A stretch of 64,000 nucleotides of DNA from Chloroflexota bacterium. Its GTDB lineage: Bacteria > Chloroflexota > Ktedonobacteria > Ktedonobacterales > JADMIN01. A program made the translations under genes and the position numbers. The notes beneath the pieces are model-generated. The model was not told the DNA's origin and did not search any database. It saw only the letters and a program-made list of their open reading frames with translations. Below, one piece after another: positions 52,840 through 61,713 of the stretch (the first letter of the stretch is position 1; each line of letters starts with the position of its first letter). The stretch lies in NCBI GenBank assembly GCA_021323855.1, contig JAJPKE010000019.1:62001-126000 (forward strand). Reading direction: 5' to 3'.

Positions 52840-53319
52840 TCACCAACTGGCGCGCGATGAGTCGGCTGTCTCTGAGCCGAGCAAGCGCAGGATGGCATCG
52901 GCCAGCGCCTCGGATTCCGAGATACCCTCGCCGTCCAGTGGCGTCGCGTGATCCGCGCGGGTGACACGGCACACGTGGCGCGGCGTGGGAACGGTTGCGC
53001 CGAGCAGCGCCGCGACGGTTTCGCCGGTTGCCACGCGATAGCCCTGCGAACGCAGCCACGCCTTGAGCTTACCGATGGTTGGCAACCAGAGGCAATCGCG
53101 CTGCGGCACCTGCGTGGCGGGCCACTGGCCGGTGGCATCCATTAGCCCCAACAAGCCCGTCTGCGGATAGATCGCGGCGACGAGCCAGAGGCCCACGCGC
53201 GCTTCACCGACATGCGCCGCGCCAAGCACCGTACACCAGTCGCCAATCTCTGGCTCCCAGGTAAATCCCTCGGTCGCCAGGCGGCGCGCAGTGGCGGGCG
53301 TGACGATATCTTCACGCAT
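52840..53319 (-). CDS. Hypothetical protein, last gene of the HAD-MazG-phosphatase operon
   Basis: A 159-residue soluble protein that I do not recognise. It begins MREDIVTPATARRLATEGFTW and has Trp- and Gly-rich strands (EIGDWCTVLGA, GLWLVAAIYPQTGLLGL). The C-terminal half looks helical. Its ATG overlaps the histidine phosphatase stop by 8 bases, so translation is probably coupled. Its own stop codon TGA is part of the GTGA that borders the hairpin array. Confidence 0.7.
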   Translation of the reverse strand: MREDIVTPATARRLATEGFTWEPEIGDWCTVLGAAHVGEARVGLWLVAAIYPQTGLLGLMDATGQWPATQVPQRDCLWLPTIGKLKAWLRSQGYRVATGETVAALLGATVPTPRHVCRVTRADHATPLDGEGISESEALADAILRLLGSETADSSRASW

Positions 53320-53917
53320 GATTGCCGCCCCTCTCGTTGTAGTGCGCTAATTCAGCAGCCCGTTGCTCAAGGTGATGCGCATGCGCTTCATACTGCCAGA
53401 TAGGGACTTCCAGCCACGGCCAGGGCGCGCTGACGATATCCTCAAGTGATCTGTCGCCACACCAGTATTCGAGGCCGTATCTAGTAGCCCGGTGCCCGAT
53501 GACGACAATTCTTTTCCCATCATATGCTACCAACGCATCACGCAAAAAATTGCCCACACGCTCCATGACCATCAGCAGGCTTTCACCATGTGGAAACGGC
53601 TCAGTGATACGGCGGGGGAATTCTTCTTCAACCTGGGCAGTTGGGTGCTGTGTCAGATCACCATAGTCGTATTCACGCAGGCGGGCATCTGGCGTCAGCG
53701 GCAGGGCGCGTCCCGCGAAGGCAATCTGAGCAGTCGTGACGGCGCGTTGGAGATCTGAGCAGTAAATCGCATCCAGCTTCTTCTCCGCATAGTATTGGCC
53801 AAGCTCCTGCGCCTGCTGCCGACCGGACGGAGACAACGGCACATCTGCATGGCCGGAAGCGTGCCCTGTCTCGTTATCAACGCTCGTCATATGCGGGGAA
53901 TAGTAAAGCGTCAACAT
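53312..53917 (-). CDS. Histidine phosphatase family protein, atypical active site
   Basis: A 201-residue protein of the phosphoglycerate-mutase/acid-phosphatase fold. The core LSPSGRQQAQELGQYYAEKKLDAIYCSDLQRAVTTAQ and a later VVIGHRAT (second His) are normal. The N-terminal catalytic motif, usually RHGET, reads YYSPHMTSVDNE: the His is present but the preceding Arg and following Gly are not. This marks a subgroup that may have altered or no phosphatase activity. GGAGGGAAGGC precedes the ATG at 53917. Confidence 0.82.
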   Translation of the reverse strand: MLTLYYSPHMTSVDNETGHASGHADVPLSPSGRQQAQELGQYYAEKKLDAIYCSDLQRAVTTAQIAFAGRALPLTPDARLREYDYGDLTQHPTAQVEEEFPRRITEPFPHGESLLMVMERVGNFLRDALVAYDGKRIVVIGHRATRYGLEYWCGDRSLEDIVSAPWPWLEVPIWQYEAHAHHLEQRAAELAHYNERGGNHA

Positions 53918-53959
53918 GCCTTCCCTCCCGCTCAATCACCCATTCACCCAATCACTCAA

Positions 53960-54280
53960 TTATTCCCAGGTTCTCGATTGATTCACCTGCTCTTTCGCGC
54001 GGAGCGCCTGCTCCAGATCCACATGAAAACAGTTCGCCAGGTCCAGCAGATAGCTCAGGACATCGGCAAATTCTTCTTCCAGCGGCATATCGCGCTGTTT
54101 GGCGCGCTCCTCATATAGCCCGGACGCCTTGCGCATAGCTTTGGCAAGCTCGCCCACCTCTTCAATGAACAGCACGAACTTCTCGGATGGGCTATCTTTG
54201 GTCCAGCCGCGCTCCTCGCAGACCTCCGCGAGATAGCGTTGCAGGTCCGGCAGCGTCGGGTTCTCTGGTAGCGTAGCCAT
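53960..54280 (-). CDS. MazG-like nucleotide pyrophosphohydrolase
   Basis: A 106-residue single-domain MazG-type enzyme, predicted to hydrolyse nucleoside triphosphates to monophosphates, often non-standard ones. The metal-binding motif is EEVGELAKAMRK followed by EEEFADVLSYLLDLAN, matching the EExxE-then-ExxD pattern. GGAGG precedes the ATG and the gene starts 18 bases after the HAD gene ends. It fits a nucleotide clean-up or surveillance role. Confidence 0.85.
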   Translation of the reverse strand: MATLPENPTLPDLQRYLAEVCEERGWTKDSPSEKFVLFIEEVGELAKAMRKASGLYEERAKQRDMPLEEEFADVLSYLLDLANCFHVDLEQALRAKEQVNQSRTWE

Positions 54281-54298
54281 CGCATTGCCTCCAATGGG

Positions 54299-54973
54299 TT
54301 AGAAATATGTGCGCAGGTCGGCAAAGGTCGAGAGCGTCAGCAAGCGCCCATCCTCCACCTGCTGCACCTCCTCGTGTTCCAGACGCCAGGTTTGCGGGTG
54401 TGGGATGAACACCGCATGCAGTCCGGCGGCCAGTGCGGGATTAATGTCGGAGCGCGGCGAATTGCCTACCATCCATGTCTCCTGCGGCGCGACCTGCAAT
54501 TCGTCCACGAGACGCCGGTAGGTGGCTACGTCTTTCTCCGGCACGATCATCACCTGCCTGAAGTAGCTCTCGATGCCGGACCGCTCGACCTTGAGTTGCT
54601 GCTCCTCCGCATCGCCCTTTGTCAGCAGGATGAGATCATGCCGGGGTGCCAGGTACTCCAGCGTCTCGCGGACCCCTGCCAAAAGCTGCAACGGCTGCGC
54701 GCGGATGTCCTCACCGAACCGGCGAACCTGCTGGATATCTGCCTCGCTCACCTCAGTCTCCGCAAGACGGCGATACGTTTCGACCAGGCTCTTGGTGAAA
54801 TTGGCCGAACCGTAGCCCATGAGGCGCTCTGCCTCGTCAATCACCAGCCGCACCTCTTCATGCGTGAGCCGCGAGTGATTGAGGAAGGTGATGAAGTCAT
54901 GTATAGCCTGCTCAAAGTAGATATTGTTCTCCCAGAGCGTGTCGTCGGCGTCGAGCAAAAGATGATTTCGCAT
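54299..54973 (-). CDS. HAD family hydrolase
   Basis: A 224-residue phosphatase-fold enzyme with all four HAD motifs: LLLDADDTLWENN (motif I, DxD), LLTKGD (motif II), the Lys of VPEKD (motif III) and VGNSPRSDINPA (motif IV). A helical cap lies at about 18-90. AAGGAAC upstream favours the ATG at 54973; the longer frame is not plausible. It is the first gene of a four-gene minus-strand operon with MazG, the histidine phosphatase and the hypothetical protein. Confidence 0.88.
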   Translation of the reverse strand: MRNHLLLDADDTLWENNIYFEQAIHDFITFLNHSRLTHEEVRLVIDEAERLMGYGSANFTKSLVETYRRLAETEVSEADIQQVRRFGEDIRAQPLQLLAGVRETLEYLAPRHDLILLTKGDAEEQQLKVERSGIESYFRQVMIVPEKDVATYRRLVDELQVAPQETWMVGNSPRSDINPALAAGLHAVFIPHPQTWRLEHEEVQQVEDGRLLTLSTFADLRTYF

Positions 54974-55138
54974 GATGAATGTTCCTTTCAATGACATTTC
55001 AGTAGATCGCGGGTTGGCGATAATGCCAATATAGCATTTATACTGATGGGCAACGATCAGCGCCAGTAATAGTATCACCTGTCTCAACCGTATAATCGTC
55101 ACCATCAATGCCCGCAACGCAGAGGGAGAACAAGCGCG

Positions 55139-56326
55139 ATGAGTAACGCAGCGCAGGTGCCACGCGCCTTTGGCATGGAGCGACAACTACAAATCTACCT
55201 GGCCGGCATGCAGGGGCAGAAACCCGCGACACCGATTGCCTACGAAGAACTCGAACGGCAGGCGCGCGAACGCCTCAGCGCCGAGGCGTTTGGCTATGTG
55301 GCTGGAGGCGCTGGCTCCGAAGACACGATGCGCGCCAACGCGGAAGCTTTCCGTCGCTGGCGTATCGCGCCGCGCATGCTGCATGATGTCTCCCAGCGCA
55401 GCAGCGCCGTCGAGGTGTTGGGCGCGGCGTTGCCCGCGCCTGTGCTGCTGGCGCCGGTTGGCGTGCAATCTATCATTCACGCCGATGCGGAGATCGCCAC
55501 CGCCCGCGCAGCCGCCGCCGTTGGCATCCCGTTCATTCTCAGCACCGCCTCCTCAAAGACGCTGGAAGATGTGGCCGCCGCTGGCGGAAACGTGCCGCGC
55601 TGGTTCCAATTGTATTGGGGGCGCGACCCGGAACTGACGGCGAGCTTCCTGGCGCGCGCCGAACGCGCCGGTTACAGCGCCATCGTCGTGACACTCGATA
55701 CGTCGCTGCTGAGCTGGCGTGAACGCGATATGCAGAACGCCTATCTGCCGTTTCTGCTGGGTGAAGGCATCGCCAACTATCTCAGCGATCCAGTCTTCCG
55801 CGCCTCGCTGGCGCAGCCGCCGGAGGTGGACCCGCAGAGCGCCATCTTTAAGTTCGTCAGCATCTTCTCCAATCCAACGCTTACCTGGAACGATCTGGCC
55901 TTCCTGCGCGAACATACGCGCTTGCCGATTCTGCTCAAAGGCATCTTGCGCGCCGATGATGCGCAGAAGGCGCTCGACCACGGCGCCCACGGCATCATCG
56001 TCTCCAACCACGGCGGGCGGCAGGTGGATGGCGCGCTGGCATCGTTGGACGCGCTGCCGGCCATCGTCGCGGCGGTGCAGGGGCGTGTGCCGGTTCTCTT
56101 CGATAGCGGCATCCGGCGCGGCGCAGACGCCTTCAAGGCGCTGGCGCTGGGGGCGCGGGCAGTGCTGCTGGGGCGAACCTATCTCTGGGGTCTGGCGCTC
56201 TCCGGCGAAGAGGGTGTACGCGACGTGCTGCTCAATTTCCTGGCCGATCTCGATCTGACGCTGGCACTCAGCGGCTGCGCCTCGTTTGCGGAGGTGGATA
56301 CATCCATGCTGGTGCGGCAAGCGTAA
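55139..56326 (+). CDS. FMN-dependent alpha-hydroxyacid oxidase (lactate monooxygenase-like)
   Basis: A 395-residue TIM-barrel flavoenzyme that oxidises an L-2-hydroxyacid. The family markers are present: YVAGGAGSEDTMRANAEAF, LPILLKGILRADDAQKALDHG (substrate-contacting Lys) and GIIVSNHGGRQVDGALASLD with the catalytic His. GSIRRG-like DSGIRRGADAFKALALGARAV closes the FMN phosphate site. Distinguishing lactate 2-monooxygenase from lactate or glycolate oxidase needs alignment. GAGGGAGAA precedes the ATG. It ends facing the kinase-propeller gene, with an 11-base palindrome between. Confidence 0.9.
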   Translation: MSNAAQVPRAFGMERQLQIYLAGMQGQKPATPIAYEELERQARERLSAEAFGYVAGGAGSEDTMRANAEAFRRWRIAPRMLHDVSQRSSAVEVLGAALPAPVLLAPVGVQSIIHADAEIATARAAAAVGIPFILSTASSKTLEDVAAAGGNVPRWFQLYWGRDPELTASFLARAERAGYSAIVVTLDTSLLSWRERDMQNAYLPFLLGEGIANYLSDPVFRASLAQPPEVDPQSAIFKFVSIFSNPTLTWNDLAFLREHTRLPILLKGILRADDAQKALDHGAHGIIVSNHGGRQVDGALASLDALPAIVAAVQGRVPVLFDSGIRRGADAFKALALGARAVLLGRTYLWGLALSGEEGVRDVLLNFLADLDLTLALSGCASFAEVDTSMLVRQA

Positions 56327-56342
56327 GGAAATCACAAAATGG

Positions 56343-56383
56343 CTGGTATAGCGCCTGCGATGCGTGCTACGACGCTATACCAG
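56343..56383. terminator. Hairpin between convergent genes
   Basis: An 11-base perfect stem, CTGGTATAGCG (56343-56353) with CGCTATACCAG (56373-56383), and a 19-base loop. On the minus side it is followed by CCATTTTG, on the plus side by no U-run. It may end transcription from both sides. Confidence 0.5.
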
Positions 56384-56405
56384 TTCCGCCTGAAACGTAG
56401 GAAAC

Positions 56406-58997
56406 TCAGGCGACCTTGCTCCAGCGCTGGCCATCATAGTGCAGTACCGTGCCACCAGTGCCGACAATCCAGCCATCTCTGGCAGAGACCATTGCAATCG
56501 CGTTCAGCATCTCATCAGTCGGGCTGGCCTGCTGAACCCATGACTCCCCTGTATAGTGCAGGATGATCCCATTGTTGCCCGCTACCCAGGCTTCTCCGTC
56601 CGGCAAGGTCGCGATACTCAAGAGTGTGCCCATGTTCGCATTGGAGGCGCTGGAAGCATTGTTCAGCCATCTGATGGGCTGTGTCCATTGCCTCCATTGC
56701 CCGACTGCATAGTGAAAGATGATGGGGATGTCTCCGCGAGGCCCCACGCCATTAGGATTGCTTTCATCTCCTACTGCCCAGCCCTCACTCGTTGAAGCCA
56801 TCTCGGCGCTAAAGAGGTTAATTTGCGGAATAGTGCTTTGCGCAAAAGCCAGTTGCCACTTGCCATGCGTGTAGTGCAACAGCGGACAAAGCCGCAATTG
56901 TCCTGGCTGTTCATAGAGTATTTGCTGCTGAAGGTCAAGGGAATATGCAGCCCGGCAACTGGACGCGCCGACAACCCATCCTTCGCTACTGGTGGCCAGG
57001 GCGATGTCATTCACTTGCAAACAGTTTTCTATGGAATTAGCGCCAGCAGCATCCAGGCAGGGCGAGAAGGCGAATTGTCGCCCGCTCACGGTGACAATGT
57101 ATGGGTCAGTCACATAATAGACGTTCCCCGCTTCATCTACCTGTTTGGTCACGTTGTTAGGAGATGGAGGCAACGTTTGTTGGACCCATGAGCCGTTGTG
57201 ATAGGCAAATATGCGATTCGTCCCAATAGCCCATCCATCTGTTGCGGTCAGCAGGCGAATACTGATTATTTCTTCATTGGGATTGGTAAAATCAATCGCT
57301 TGTCCATGACTATCCGTAACTCGTTGCTCGCGCCACTGGCCATTGCTGTAGTGATAAATGCCATTGCCAGCAGCCCAGGCCTCCTGGTCCGACAGAGCAA
57401 AAATGCTAGTGGGGAAAAATCCTTGTATGGTCGCTTGAGTAGTCCATAGACCATGCTCGTAATGCAGAATCGTGCTGTCACCGACTGCCCAGCCCTCGCC
57501 ATCCGGCAGCATGGTGACGGCGCGCATGTTCTGCGGCCAGACGATAGCTAGCGTGCTGGGTCTACCGGCAAGATGAGAAACAATCTGATAGCCCAACGCT
57601 GACAGAATCACCAGTGCCACCAGCGCCGCGCTGATCGCCGCCAGCCAGAGTCTACGGTGTCTATTGGGTTTATGTGCTAGCATGCGCACATTGCGTGGTA
57701 GCCCACCGGGAAGAGGCGCGGGCGCATGATCTGCCTGCGCGTCCTGCGTGGTGAGGGGCGGCACTGAGCTGGGCATGGCGCTTTGAATCGCGCCTTGAAT
57801 AGTGGGGCCTGTCCCGGGCAACGGAGAGGGTTGCCCATCCGGCAGAACAGAGCGCCGCAGTTCGGCGGCGCTGCTCTGTGAAGGCATCTTCCTGTTGCGT
57901 CGTGCCCAGGGCCACTGACCAGGAAGCGCGGCAGGCGGCGCGTCTGATGATGTTGACTGCGCTGTTTGCGCTACAGGTGAAACAGCGCCACCAGGACGTA
58001 TTTCAGGGGGCGGAGCTGGCGTCCGCTGCGCAGGGAAGCGTAGCGCTGGCTGGCTATTTGCAGACCCTGATCCATCAGGTAATGCCACTACGCGCTTTTC
58101 TGGCGCAGTGCCAGCTAGCGCCGCCTGAAACACTATCGCAAACTCATCTATCTGTGCAAATCGCTGCTGTGGGTCTTTCGCTAATGCGCGGAGCAATGGC
58201 CCATCCACACCGGCTGGAAGCAACTGGTTAACTTGACTGGGCAGCAGTGGCATAGCGGCACCATGCTGCTGCTGAAGCTCCGCAAAAGTGCCTGTGAAGG
58301 GGGTGCGGCCCGTCAACAAGTGATAGGCGACGCAGGCCAGCGCGTATTGGTCGCTCGCAGGAGTTGCGCGCCCAGTAAACTGTTCCGGCGCCGTGTAATA
58401 TGGCGGCGCATCAGTTGCTGGTCCGCCGGTCAATTCAGCGACAATGCGTGCCAGTGCAAAGTTTGCCAGCAAGAGATACAACCGTGTTGGGGTATCTGCT
58501 GGAGATGAGAAGGTAGCTTGCGGGAAGGGAGGAGTGGAGAGGGTAGAAGCAGTGGAAAGCACATGCGCCAGGACATTGCCGGGCCGCACGTCGCCGTGGA
58601 TCACGTTGTGCTCATGCGCGAACTGTAACGCCTCTGCCAGTTGCGAAACAATGCTCACCACCATCCGGGGGTCGAGCGGCAACGGGAGTCGCCCCGCTGG
58701 GGGTGTAAAGAGGTCAGCAAGCGAGCTATCATCGCTATATGGCGTAACCAGATACGAAAGGCGGTCTACAACGCCGGATTCATATACAGGAAGAATGTTG
58801 GGATGCTCCAGCATGGTCAGCAGGCGCGCTTCCGTTGCAAATCGGCTGGCCGCGCGTTCACCCCAGTGGAACACCCTGACGATGACGCGCCGTCCGGATT
58901 CTGGCTGCTCTGCCAGATATCGCTCACCGATGCCGTCGCTTGTCAACAGATGCAGCAGACGGCAGCTACCAAGCTGCACCCCATCCAATTCAGCCAT
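56406..58997 (-). CDS. Transmembrane pseudokinase-like receptor with extracellular propeller
   Basis: An 863-residue protein with a Ser/Thr-kinase-like cytoplasmic domain (1-290), a Pro/Ser-rich linker, one membrane helix near 455-477 and an extracellular part. The kinase is degenerate. The glycine loop reads SDGIGERYLAE, the catalytic Lys is Arg41 (VIVRVF), the HRD motif is HGD (Asp136 and Asn141 kept), and DFG is NFA at 179-181. The extracellular part has about seven repeats of a DGWAVG...ILHY...GxW type, like a beta propeller. It may sense a ligand without phosphorylating. It diverges from the sensor kinase gene. Confidence 0.85.
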   Translation of the reverse strand: MAELDGVQLGSCRLLHLLTSDGIGERYLAEQPESGRRVIVRVFHWGERAASRFATEARLLTMLEHPNILPVYESGVVDRLSYLVTPYSDDSSLADLFTPPAGRLPLPLDPRMVVSIVSQLAEALQFAHEHNVIHGDVRPGNVLAHVLSTASTLSTPPFPQATFSSPADTPTRLYLLLANFALARIVAELTGGPATDAPPYYTAPEQFTGRATPASDQYALACVAYHLLTGRTPFTGTFAELQQQHGAAMPLLPSQVNQLLPAGVDGPLLRALAKDPQQRFAQIDEFAIVFQAALAGTAPEKRVVALPDGSGSANSQPALRFPAQRTPAPPPEIRPGGAVSPVAQTAQSTSSDAPPAALPGQWPWARRNRKMPSQSSAAELRRSVLPDGQPSPLPGTGPTIQGAIQSAMPSSVPPLTTQDAQADHAPAPLPGGLPRNVRMLAHKPNRHRRLWLAAISAALVALVILSALGYQIVSHLAGRPSTLAIVWPQNMRAVTMLPDGEGWAVGDSTILHYEHGLWTTQATIQGFFPTSIFALSDQEAWAAGNGIYHYSNGQWREQRVTDSHGQAIDFTNPNEEIISIRLLTATDGWAIGTNRIFAYHNGSWVQQTLPPSPNNVTKQVDEAGNVYYVTDPYIVTVSGRQFAFSPCLDAAGANSIENCLQVNDIALATSSEGWVVGASSCRAAYSLDLQQQILYEQPGQLRLCPLLHYTHGKWQLAFAQSTIPQINLFSAEMASTSEGWAVGDESNPNGVGPRGDIPIIFHYAVGQWRQWTQPIRWLNNASSASNANMGTLLSIATLPDGEAWVAGNNGIILHYTGESWVQQASPTDEMLNAIAMVSARDGWIVGTGGTVLHYDGQRWSKVA

Positions 58998-59047
58998 ACG
59001 AAGCCCGCTTCCCCCGTTCTGCCCTTCTCATGTATAACGCCATGCTG

Positions 59048-59076
59048 CCAATAAACCAGTGTACATGAAATGTCAA
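59048..59076 (-). promoter_or_regulatory. Promoter candidate for the pseudokinase gene
   Basis: A perfect TTGACA (59071-59076), a 17-base spacer and a weaker TATTGG (59048-59053), about 50 bases before the start codon. Confidence 0.5.
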
Positions 59077-59142
59077 TGCCTGATAAGTACAAGAAAGTTG
59101 AAAAAGATGAAACAGCGGCGCGCTCCGCGCTTTTGCGGAGTC

Positions 59143-59172
59143 TTGGGGAATGCAGAGAAGAATTGGTATAGA
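59143..59172 (+). promoter_or_regulatory. Promoter candidate for the sensor kinase gene
   Basis: TTGGGG (59143-59148), an 18-base spacer and TATAGA (59167-59172), giving a leader of about 60 bases. Confidence 0.4.
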
Positions 59173-59240
59173 TTTTGCAGCGCCACTACTATTCTTCAGT
59201 TCCCATTAGCGAGCAGGATAGTAGGAGAAGAGGTGGGTCT

Positions 59241-61577
59241 ATGCGCGACGATCAATCGAGCATTGCACCGGCCTCATCGCCACCCTCGACAACGGCAGCA
59301 TCACACTCCGGCAAGCGTAGCGGCGTCTTTGAGTGGATGCGCCAGTGGTTGCTGCGCAACACGTTTACCCCCTCGTGGCTCCCGCCGGGATGGCAGAATC
59401 CGCTGATTGGCTTTCTGGCGGCTATTCTGGTGGCATGGGGTAGCGTCGTCATCACTGGACTGCTCATCGCCGCTTTTCCATCATTCCCGTTCCCTGGCGT
59501 GCCGATGATTCTGGGCGTCATTCTGGTGGCGATCACCTGGGGTGCGGCGCCAAGTTTCGTGGCGACGCTGCTCTCCGCGCTCCTCCTGAACTTTCTGGTC
59601 CTCGATCCACTGCTCAACTGGCATATCGAAACGCTGCAAGACGTTATCTCGATGCTTGTGTTCCTGGCAATTGGCTGCGCCATCAGCATCATCGCCAGCC
59701 AGACGGAACGCGCCAGGCGCGAAGCCGAATACGCGCGCCAGCAAGCGGAGGAACTGGCAGGCCAACTCGACGGCACCTTCAACGCCATCGTGGATGGTTT
59801 CGCCGTCTATGATAGACAGGGGCGTATTGTACGCACGAACGCCGCCATGAAGGCCATGCTCGATATAGATCACGAACCGCGCTATGAGCAGATGCCCCTG
59901 GCTGAGCGCAATTCACTGCTTAGCCTTGCTGATGAATATGGACAACTCTTACCGGAGGACCGCTGGCCACAATGGCGCGTGCTGCATGGCGAAGTTCTCA
60001 GCGGAGCGAACGAAACGCTCGCGCTGCGCACCCCGGCTGGCCGCCATATCCTCATCAGCGTCAGTGGCACCCCCATTCGCAACAGCAGAGGGCGTATCAC
60101 CGGAGCTGTCATCATCAGCCGCGATGTTACCGAGCGCGCTCAACTCGAACGCCGCACCCGCGAATCGCTCAATGCGCTGCTGGCGATGGCGGAGGCGCTG
60201 GTAACGCCCTCTACCGATACCTCGGCCCAGGTAGCCGCTCCGCCAGAAACAGCAGGTGAGGTGGAACTGGTCACGGCGGCAGAAGGCCATGAGAGACCAT
60301 CAGTGACTTATGCGCGCTCTGAAACCGCCACGCGCATGACCGAACTGACCCGCAGCGTACTGGGATGCCAGCGCGTGGGCATCGTCGCCATTGAGCCAGG
60401 GACCGGCGCGCTGTTGCCCGTCGCCGTCACCGGCCTGACGCCGCAACAGGAAGCGTTATGGTGGAGTCGTCGTCACAATGCGGTGGAATACTACAGTTCG
60501 CTGCTCGATGAATCGGTACGTGACCGGCTGGTCGCGGGTGATGCCCTCATTCTCGACATGACGGAGCCGCCGTATAACGCCCAGACCAACCTCTTCGGCA
60601 TCACCAAGATTCTCTTTGCGCCCATGCGGATCGAAGATCATCTTATTGGCGTGCTTTCGCTGGATTATGGCGGTGATGCCCATCATTTCAGCAGAGAAGA
60701 GGTTGCGCTAACTGAAGGCATTGCCAAACTCGCCGCGCTGGTGATCGAACGCGAGCGGCTGCTGCGTGAGCGCGCCGAGGCGCAGGCGAACGAACTGGCG
60801 CTGCGCGAGGCGAACCAGCGCATGGATGAGTTTTTGAGTATCGCCAGCCATGAGATTCGCACGCCGATTACGCCCATCAAAGGCAACACGCAACTGGCGC
60901 TGCGCCTGCTTGCCCATCATCGTGACCAACCGAATGCCGAACGCTGGCTGGACCGCATAGAGAATCTGCTCGAACGTAATGAGTTGCTGATGGGGCGGCT
61001 GGACCGGCTGGTCAACGATTTGCTGGACGTATCGCGTATGACCTCTGGCAAGCTGGAGCTACGCCCACGCCTCATTGACCTCACTGCGCTCGTTCGTGAG
61101 AGTGCTGAAGAATTGCGCATCGCTTTCTCAGAACGCACGATTGAATTGGAGATTCCGGAGCAACCAGCAATGGTCTATGCCGACCCGGACCGCATCAATC
61201 AGGTGTTGACCAATTTCCTGACCAACGCGCTGAAATATTCGCCGGAGACGATGGCCGTCACCGTGGCGATGCGCATCGAGCAGGAGAATGAGCGTGCAGA
61301 GGTGCAGGTGCGCGACCACGGGCCGGGACTATCGGCTGAGCAACAGGCGCATATCTGGGAGCGATTCTATCGTGCGCCGGGCATCGAAGTCCAGAGCGGC
61401 TCTGGCGTTGGGCTGGGGCTTGGCCTCTATATCAGTCGCAGCCTCATCGAACGGCAAAGCGGAACCGTCCAGGTGACGAGCGTGCCTGGCGAGGGGTCCA
61501 CCTTCTCGTTTACTCTACCCCTGGCAACGGATGCTCCTGGCAGCGCCTGCAACGACGAATCAGACCGTGCCCCGTGA
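59241..61577 (+). CDS. Sensor histidine kinase (DUF4118-PAS-GAF-HisKA-HATPase)
   Basis: A 778-residue hybrid-free sensor kinase. Three or four membrane helices with a KdpD-like DUF4118 region (about 48-155) come first, with VDPLLNWHIETL-like LDPLLNWHIETL. A PAS domain (about 175-290), a GAF domain (about 360-510) and a dimerisation domain with the phosphorylated His537 in IASHEIRTPITPIKG follow. The ATPase has NFLTNALKYSP and GSGVGLGLGLYISR. GAAGAGGTGGG precedes the ATG at 59241. No response regulator is adjacent, so the partner is elsewhere. Confidence 0.92.
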   Translation: MRDDQSSIAPASSPPSTTAASHSGKRSGVFEWMRQWLLRNTFTPSWLPPGWQNPLIGFLAAILVAWGSVVITGLLIAAFPSFPFPGVPMILGVILVAITWGAAPSFVATLLSALLLNFLVLDPLLNWHIETLQDVISMLVFLAIGCAISIIASQTERARREAEYARQQAEELAGQLDGTFNAIVDGFAVYDRQGRIVRTNAAMKAMLDIDHEPRYEQMPLAERNSLLSLADEYGQLLPEDRWPQWRVLHGEVLSGANETLALRTPAGRHILISVSGTPIRNSRGRITGAVIISRDVTERAQLERRTRESLNALLAMAEALVTPSTDTSAQVAAPPETAGEVELVTAAEGHERPSVTYARSETATRMTELTRSVLGCQRVGIVAIEPGTGALLPVAVTGLTPQQEALWWSRRHNAVEYYSSLLDESVRDRLVAGDALILDMTEPPYNAQTNLFGITKILFAPMRIEDHLIGVLSLDYGGDAHHFSREEVALTEGIAKLAALVIERERLLRERAEAQANELALREANQRMDEFLSIASHEIRTPITPIKGNTQLALRLLAHHRDQPNAERWLDRIENLLERNELLMGRLDRLVNDLLDVSRMTSGKLELRPRLIDLTALVRESAEELRIAFSERTIELEIPEQPAMVYADPDRINQVLTNFLTNALKYSPETMAVTVAMRIEQENERAEVQVRDHGPGLSAEQQAHIWERFYRAPGIEVQSGSGVGLGLGLYISRSLIERQSGTVQVTSVPGEGSTFSFTLPLATDAPGSACNDESDRAP

Positions 61578-61713
61578 TTGAAGAGTGATGAGTGAAGATT
61601 GAAACGAGTGAAAACTGGCATGCGCACATTAACCCATTCGGCGGGAAATGTTTGCAACACTCCACGGATGGAGTACGCTATACACGCATCATTTTCGACC
61701 CTAAAGGAGCTGT

